Origin: Candidatus Eisenbacteria bacterium
GTDB lineage: Bacteria > Eisenbacteria > RBG-16-71-46 > SZUA-252
Length of the DNA stretch: 64,000 bases
Direction: 5' to 3'
Assembly: GCA_005893305.1 (NCBI GenBank)
Contig: VBOZ01000009.1
Coordinates: 55,303-119,302, forward strand
Position numbers and translations under genes: made by a program. This document shows positions 59,648-64,000 of this stretch, piece after piece; within the stretch, counting starts at the first letter, position 1; every line of letters begins with the position of its first letter. The notes beneath the pieces are model-generated. The model made no database searches, was not told the origin of the DNA, and worked only from the letters and a program-made list of their open reading frames with translations.

Positions 59648-62479
59648 TCACCTGGTGCTCGCAGGCGACAGAGGGGCGGACCCCTCCTCGAAGTAGTCAT
59701 GGCGGACCTTCGGGAGCTTTTCCGCGTATACGAAGTGGTCCGAATGATCCGGGTTGTGGCATTCGAGGCAGACCTTCTCGGGAACGACCCGGTGAATATT
59801 GGATCGTGATGGCGCCGCTACGTGCCGGCCTCCCGGGCCGTGGCAGATCTCACATTGGACGTTGCCAAGCGGCTCCTCCGGCGCCCCGATCCTGTACCCA
59901 TGAGGCGTCCCGTACCCGACGACGTGGCATGAAATACATCGCGGCTGATAGTGCCGGTGCACGTCCAGCAGCGTCTTGTAGGCGGCCGCGTGTCTCGTCG
60001 TTTTCCATTGGGCGTATTCGGCCTGATGACAGTTCTCGCATTGGGCGGCACCCACATAGCGACCTTCGAGGCGTGCGGGATCGTCCTGGAAGAGCGGCTT
60101 TACGCTCGCCTGCGCCGCGTCGAGCTTCCCCACTTCGTCGTAGAACCGGTTCAGCCGGTCCCGAACCACCGGATCGTCCTTCACGTCCTTGTACAGCATG
60201 TGCCTCTCCACGGCCGCGGAAGTGATCCTCCCCTCTCGATCAAGACCCAGCCTCGCGCTGCTGAACCCGTAATTTCTCAGAGGTGTGTAGAGAACCAGCG
60301 TTCCACCGAGAAATCCGGGAGGATCTTCCTTGCTCAGCTCCCAACCGCCGGCCCCCTTGTGGAAGCTGGGGGCATCGCTGTCGGTCGAGATGATGACGTC
60401 CAGGCCCGGACATGCCGCGACCAAACGACGGATCGTGGCTGGGGTGAGGCGTCCCATGGCGAAGACGAGGTCCGCCTGCCGGCGAAGTGCCGGCAGCGAT
60501 CTCCTCAAAGGCTCGAGCGGATCTTCGATCGTCAGCGAAGACGTGTGCGCCTCGAAGAGAGGATCCGCGCTCTTCCCCCGCAGCGGGTCGAAAAGACCGA
60601 TCACGGCGACGCGGAGCCCGTCCGCGTGGAGAATGATCCACGCGGGAGCGATCGGCTTTCCGCCCTCTGCAATGTTTGCGGAGAGATACGGCGTTCGGAG
60701 CCCTTGGGTCATTTCTCGGAAGTGGTCGAGGCCAAAGGAGAGCTCGGTGGTTCCCACCGCGGCGGCGCCGTAGCGCATGAGGTCCATGAGCCGGAGATAG
60801 AGGCTCTGCTCTCTCCGCGAGAAGAAATCCGGCTTGTCCTGTTTCTCCGGCCGGATGAACGCGCTTCCCGCATCGAGCAGGAGGAGCTCAGGGTCTCGTT
60901 CGCGCATTTGGCGGAGCACCGTGGCCCTGCGCGCGACGCCTCCGGACTGATTCACCTTACAGCCGCAGTTCTCGAGGTAGCCGAAGGTCTCGCCGGTGTA
61001 GGCCAAGTTCAACTCCCGGACAGCCCTGCCGCGAGAGGGCTCGGGCTTGGCCTGCGTGGGCTTGAGGGCGAAGTAGGCTTCCACCGGCGCGAGCGTGGTG
61101 CCTCGAACGAACAAGGCTCGGAAGTTCTGCCACAGACCGGGGCGGGCCTTGGGCAAGGAGGACCAGAGCGAAGGGGCCGTCCGGCCGTGGAACATGCGAG
61201 CGAGAACTGAGTCGAAGCCGCCCCTGCCCCCCGGCGTGGACCGCAGTGTGCGGTCGAGATGGAGCAGGACAAAAGGCGCCAGGGTCTCGCGACCCAAACG
61301 GCTGCTTTTCGTGGTCGCGTACAGATTCTCGAGATTGCGCTCGATGCCCTCGGCGCTGAAGGCAGAGACGTAGCCAGCGGCGAGCGACCGGTTCAACTCG
61401 TCCTCGCTGACGAGCCCCGCGGCGGTGACCGCGCGCCAGGCGTAGAGGTTCGTTATCCCGTCGACCAGCCAGTATTCCCCCGGGGCCCGAACCTCGGTGC
61501 GGTACGGGGCGTACCGGATGTAGGCGTCGATCAGCCGGGCCGCGAAATCGTGCAGCCGGTTGCCTGTGAGCGGGGAAAAGGTTTGACCTTGTCCCGTCGC
61601 GCTTCCCTCGCCGGCGATCTCGTCACCGGACGGGGCGGGGGGTACGATGATGGTCACGTACGAGGGCCCGAGGTCCCGGTCAAAAAGACCGTGAACGTAT
61701 CGCGCGACGCGCGTGAGTTGCGTCACCGCCTGTTCCTCCTGAGACGGCGGAATGCCGGAGTGGAAAGCCAGGGTGAATCGAGTCTCTCCGAGACGGAATG
61801 TCCGCTCGTGGAAAGGTCCGAGCCCCACGGTGGCCGAGATCATCTGCTCGGCGGGGGAAGAACCACGAAGGTCCGCCAGTCGGTTACCTCGTCCGGCTTC
61901 CCAGGTCGTGACCGCCTTCCAACCGCTCGGAAGGGAGAACCGAACCGCGATGTGACGTAGCATCTCGGCGCCGGGGTCCGGCAAGAGGAAGAGATCCCGC
62001 CCCGACACCAACGCAAAGTTGTCTCCTACGTAGCCGAAGCAGCGGCCCGTGAAGCCCATGTGACTGTCCCCTTCCCGCCTGCCCGGGGTGACCCGGTAAC
62101 GCACGGTGAGTGACCGGGGCAGCGGTCCCCGAAGGGTGAAGCGCGGAACGTCGACACGCAGGCCTTCGAGGAGCACCGTGTCGACCCGAGCGTCCACTGC
62201 GATGCGCGCGCCCCGAGGGCCGACGGCTTGGAAGTCCGAGACCCGGAGAATCTCGTCGGAGGCGTACCCTTTGAGAACGAGGGAATCGCGGGAGACGCCG
62301 TTCAGCGCGAAGGTGACTGCAAGCTGATCTGGATTTCCCGGGGCAGGGGAAACGTTGTAGGTGAGACTCGTGGATGGGGCGCAGGAGCAAGTGAGCACGG
62401 ACGCTACAGCGGCAGAAACAGCAAGCCGGTAGGCCGCTTGATGCGGGAAAAGGAGTCTCACCCTAGTGCGATTTGGCAC
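59648..62479 (-). CDS. Lipoprotein fusion: degenerate M1/M61-like peptidase, degenerate metallophosphatase, tetraheme cytochrome c; 943 aa
   Basis: The signal ends near 'SVLTCSC', a likely lipobox. Residues about 130-470 resemble M1/M61 aminopeptidases ('PGEYWLVDGITNLYAWRAVT') but the zinc motif HExxH is replaced ('LHDFAARL'). Residues about 488-770 follow the UshA-type metallophosphatase pattern ('LNLAYTGETFGYLENCGCKV'), yet the metal ligands are missing: the GD and GNHE positions read 'LLLDAGSAF' and 'VGTTELSFG'. The C-terminal 138 residues carry four heme motifs CxxCH at about 814, 848, 876 and 904 (CENCH, CISCH, CEICH, CLECH), like cytochrome c554. Start GTG 62479 is uncertain. Function unknown; an outer-membrane electron-transfer role is inferred. 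Confidence 0.85.
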   Translation of the reverse strand: MPNRTRVRLLFPHQAAYRLAVSAAVASVLTCSCAPSTSLTYNVSPAPGNPDQLAVTFALNGVSRDSLVLKGYASDEILRVSDFQAVGPRGARIAVDARVDTVLLEGLRVDVPRFTLRGPLPRSLTVRYRVTPGRREGDSHMGFTGRCFGYVGDNFALVSGRDLFLLPDPGAEMLRHIAVRFSLPSGWKAVTTWEAGRGNRLADLRGSSPAEQMISATVGLGPFHERTFRLGETRFTLAFHSGIPPSQEEQAVTQLTRVARYVHGLFDRDLGPSYVTIIVPPAPSGDEIAGEGSATGQGQTFSPLTGNRLHDFAARLIDAYIRYAPYRTEVRAPGEYWLVDGITNLYAWRAVTAAGLVSEDELNRSLAAGYVSAFSAEGIERNLENLYATTKSSRLGRETLAPFVLLHLDRTLRSTPGGRGGFDSVLARMFHGRTAPSLWSSLPKARPGLWQNFRALFVRGTTLAPVEAYFALKPTQAKPEPSRGRAVRELNLAYTGETFGYLENCGCKVNQSGGVARRATVLRQMRERDPELLLLDAGSAFIRPEKQDKPDFFSRREQSLYLRLMDLMRYGAAAVGTTELSFGLDHFREMTQGLRTPYLSANIAEGGKPIAPAWIILHADGLRVAVIGLFDPLRGKSADPLFEAHTSSLTIEDPLEPLRRSLPALRRQADLVFAMGRLTPATIRRLVAACPGLDVIISTDSDAPSFHKGAGGWELSKEDPPGFLGGTLVLYTPLRNYGFSSARLGLDREGRITSAAVERHMLYKDVKDDPVVRDRLNRFYDEVGKLDAAQASVKPLFQDDPARLEGRYVGAAQCENCHQAEYAQWKTTRHAAAYKTLLDVHRHYQPRCISCHVVGYGTPHGYRIGAPEEPLGNVQCEICHGPGGRHVAAPSRSNIHRVVPEKVCLECHNPDHSDHFVYAEKLPKVRHDYFEEGSAPLSPASTR

Positions 62480-62629
62480 AGACCCACGGGCGGCTTGTTC
62501 GCGTACCGGAACCCGTTCACGCGGAAGAGCACCGCGAAAGCATACGCCTGGGGCGGGCGTCTCGTCATCAAGGTGCGAAAACTCTTATCCACTCTTGTAC
62601 CGGACGAAGTAGGATTAAGGTCCTCATCT

Positions 62630-62649
62630 GGCCGGTGGTGCCGCCGGCC
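62630..62649. repeat. Short palindrome (GGCGGCACCGCC-type core)
   Basis: GGCCGGTGGTGCCGCCGGCC: a 9-bp dyad with one G-U, in the region upstream of copy-2 peptide gene. Read on the minus strand it is a one-base variant of the palindrome at 63007. Confidence 0.6.
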
Positions 62650-62653
62650 TTGA

Positions 62654-62677
62654 CCGAGCGGGCCGGCCACCGCTCGG
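62654..62677 (+). promoter_or_regulatory. Hairpin in the 5' region of the copy-2 peptide gene
   Basis: CCGAGCGG (62654-62661) and CCGCTCGG (62670-62677) pair across an 8-base loop, 33 bases upstream of the start codon. It may lie in the 5' UTR; a regulatory role is only inferred. Confidence 0.4.
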
Positions 62678-62710
62678 CAATAGGCTCATCGGCCGAGAAA
62701 GGGGTTCTCC

Positions 62711-62995
62711 ATGACGATTCGTATCAACTTGGTTCTCGGTCTAGCGGCGATAATCTTCGTCCTTGCCCTCGTGGCTGGCACCGCGGGGCACCAGGCGATG
62801 AACGCGTCAACGCATTCTCCTTATATCTCCGCGCTCTCCAACGCTGCCGTCGCGACGGCGGAGGCCTCAAATTCCCACAGGTGCCAGAATCGCAGCTGCG
62901 GCAACCTCCAAGGAATCGTGACCTGCACGGAGGAAGCGCTCGGGACCAACTGCGCCGTCTCGAACGGCGTCTGCACCCTGACTGCTTGCCGATGA
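62711..62995 (+). CDS. Exported six-cysteine peptide, copy 2, 94 aa
   Basis: A signal/membrane segment ('LVLGLAAIIFVLALVAG') is followed by 'HSPYISALSNAAVATAEASN' and a tail with six Cys at exactly the spacing of copy 1 ('CQNRSCGNLQGIVTC', 'CAVSNGVCTLTACR'). Identity is highest in the SPYISALS linker and around the Cys residues (NR-x-C, LQ, NG-x-CT). The gene is convergent in layout with copy 1 only through the cytochrome gene between them. AAGGGG precedes ATG 62711. A palindrome follows 12 bases after the stop. Confidence 0.78.
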   Translation: MTIRINLVLGLAAIIFVLALVAGTAGHQAMNASTHSPYISALSNAAVATAEASNSHRCQNRSCGNLQGIVTCTEEALGTNCAVSNGVCTLTACR

Positions 62996-63006
62996 GATAG
63001 TCCCGG

Positions 63007-63026
63007 GGCCGGCGGCACCGCCGGCC
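63007..63026. repeat. Short palindrome (GGCGGCACCGCC core), copy-2 3' side
   Basis: GGCCGGCGGCACCGCCGGCC is a perfect 20-base dyad 12 bases beyond the copy-2 stop, followed by TTCGCG. It could stop transcription or be a REP-like element; cores of the same sequence are at 59577 and (reverse) 62633. Confidence 0.65.
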
Positions 63027-63154
63027 TTCGCGTATTTCGAGACCGACCCGGCGTATGTGTCCTCGTTGGCCCGAGTTCGCGATTCGTTTTTTGGCTCCCC
63101 GAACGTAACCCTGTTCGAACCAGCCGCTCACCCCAACCGACCACCAGGTTCCCC

Positions 63155-63515
63155 TCAGTGGCCGGTGGCTTTCGCCTTAGCATTCGTGCGAACCTTCCGC
63201 GCCTCTTGCTTCTCCTGGCGCGCTTCCTTCCGCTCGGCCTTGGGGCTCTCGTGGGCCATCGAGATGACTTCGCCCTTGATCGCGTCGACTTGAACTTCCT
63301 CGATTCCAGACTTGCCCGGCACGGGATATCGAAGGAATAGATGAGCTTTCCGTGCTCGCGCTCCAGCTCGGCCCCTTGGCGAGCGCGGTCGCTCGAGCCG
63401 TTTTCATGCTCACCTTGGCTTGCGAGGCCAGGTTCGCTTTCGCGGGCGCGTGGGAGGGCGCGGCGGCCGCGACTCCGAGAGTAGCGACCAGCGCGAGCGC
63501 AACGACGGCTTTCAT
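63155..63515 (-). pseudogene. Decayed PepSY-domain exported protein gene (two frameshifts)
   Basis: The start (63515) gives a signal peptide (MKAVVALALVATLGVAAAAP) and 'MKTARATALAK'. A shift near 63371-63378 is needed to read 'AELEREHGKLIYSFDI', and another near 63320-63325 to read 'PGKSGIEEVQVDAIKGEVIS' and the basic tail ending at TGA 63155. The joined sequence has the PepSY pattern (G-K-x-x-Y-x-x-x-I then V-x-V-D-A-x-x-G-x-V). Family members are small exported protease-inhibitor-like domains. The length, 361 bases, is not a multiple of three. Decay or assembly error cannot be told apart here. Confidence 0.72.
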
Positions 63516-63573
63516 GCGCGACAGTGGGTTCTCCTTTCCATACTGCGTTTCCCGGCACCTCACAGTGGCGAAG

Positions 63574-64000
63574 TTAAGGGCTTGATGCTAGAGGGTTCCC
63601 GAGGCTTTTCAGAGTTCGGTAGTGGGATCGGATTGCGGCACGGATCGTCTCATGGTGGTGATACGGCACGCCGTGCTTCGCCGCCATCTGGCGAACAATC
63701 CGGCTGAGGGCGGGATAATGAGCGCTGCACACCTTGGGAAACAGATGGTGCTCGACCTGATAGTTCAGCCCACCGACGTACCAGGAAAGGATTCGATTCG
63801 ACATGGCGAAATTCGATGTCGTTTCCATTTGATGAATCATCCAGGCGTTATCCATCTGTCCGTTCGACTCAGGGCTGGGATGTTCCGTGTCTTCGACGAC
63901 GTGCGCGAGTTGAAATACGATGCCCAGGATGAGTCCCGCCGTCAGGTGCATGACGAGGAGTCCGATCAGAAACTGCCACCAGGCGACCTTCAAGACCATG
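63574..64000 (-). CDS. Fatty-acid (acyl-CoA) desaturase, C-terminal part, runs off right edge
   Basis: It contains membrane helices ('FLIGLLVMHLTAGLILGIVF', 'QLAHVVEDTEHP') and the last histidine box 'NYQVEHHLFPKVCSAHYPAL' of front-end acyl-lipid/CoA desaturases. The Q-x-x-H-H form is typical of delta-5/6-like or cytochrome b5-type 'front-end' enzymes. The first two histidine boxes lie beyond base 64000. It would introduce a double bond into membrane fatty acids using a di-iron centre. Met at 63999 is likely internal. Confidence 0.9.
   Translation of the reverse strand, partial: MVLKVAWWQFLIGLLVMHLTAGLILGIVFQLAHVVEDTEHPSPESNGQMDNAWMIHQMETTSNFAMSNRILSWYVGGLNYQVEHHLFPKVCSAHYPALSRIVRQMAAKHGVPYHHHETIRAAIRSHYRTLKSLGNPLASSP

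Noticed and set aside
1-64000. CRISPR arrays, tRNA, rRNA, transposases, integrases or prophage genes
   Set aside because: I looked for repeat-spacer patterns, TTCGA-type T-loops and transposase motifs and saw none that hold up.

Overview
The window reads as chromosomal DNA of a high-GC, diderm (Gram-negative-type) bacterium. Outer-membrane barrels, TonB-dependent receptors, a TolC-like channel and many lipobox proteins require an outer membrane. Three secreted proteins carry a FlgD/FN3-like sandwich at or near the C-terminus (motifs such as 'VYDVQGRLV' followed by 'WNGR..DGR.VSSGIYLVR'), which is common in the FCB group. I infer a soil or sediment lineage such as Candidatus Eisenbacteria or a Gemmatimonadota relative. 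The phylum is an inference. I saw no rRNA, tRNA, CRISPR array, transposase or prophage.

Layout. 1-1374: 5' part of a membrane mannosyltransferase-like TPR protein that leaves the left edge. 1.4-6.6 kb (minus): MacA-like adaptor, two FtsX/MacB-type permeases, an OmpA lipoprotein and a small barrel; no ATPase gene is present. 6.8-10.7 kb: a large lipoprotein gene broken by one frameshift, a CsgG/FlgO-like lipoprotein and a VOC protein. 11.4-16.6 kb (plus): TetR, TolC, HlyD, ABC ATPase, ABC-2 permease, an efflux operon with a candidate operator. 16.6-24.3 kb: prolyl oligopeptidase, a von Willebrand A protein paired with a polytopic membrane protein, two barrels and a tiny FlgD-like lipoprotein. 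24.4-26.5 kb: a short Rho factor preceded by an in-frame amber codon, then a 5'-3' exonuclease.

26.6-41.4 kb: a TonB receptor, a CHRD protein, a Ser/Thr kinase with TPRs plus a beta-propeller, and a five-gene sensory operon (TonB receptor, YfiR, histidine kinase, response regulator, hybrid kinase). 41.5-56.1 kb: MFS exporter, secreted proteins with sorting-type domains, an arylsulfotransferase-like protein, a TonB-C-domain protein, M13 peptidase, GNAT, ProC, OPT transporter and a thioredoxin-fold protein. 56.3-64.0 kb: DUF6600-type protein, small secreted proteins, a DHFR-like reductase, a large lipoprotein fusing a degenerate peptidase, a degenerate metallophosphatase and a tetraheme cytochrome, a decayed PepSY gene and a fatty-acid desaturase leaving the right edge.

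The most unusual part is 59.2-63.0 kb. Two paralogous ~94-residue exported peptides with identical six-cysteine spacing flank the cytochrome fusion gene, and short GGCGGCACCGCC-type palindromes sit beside both. Recurrent GC-rich hairpins with CCCCGG stems mark many gene ends across the window.
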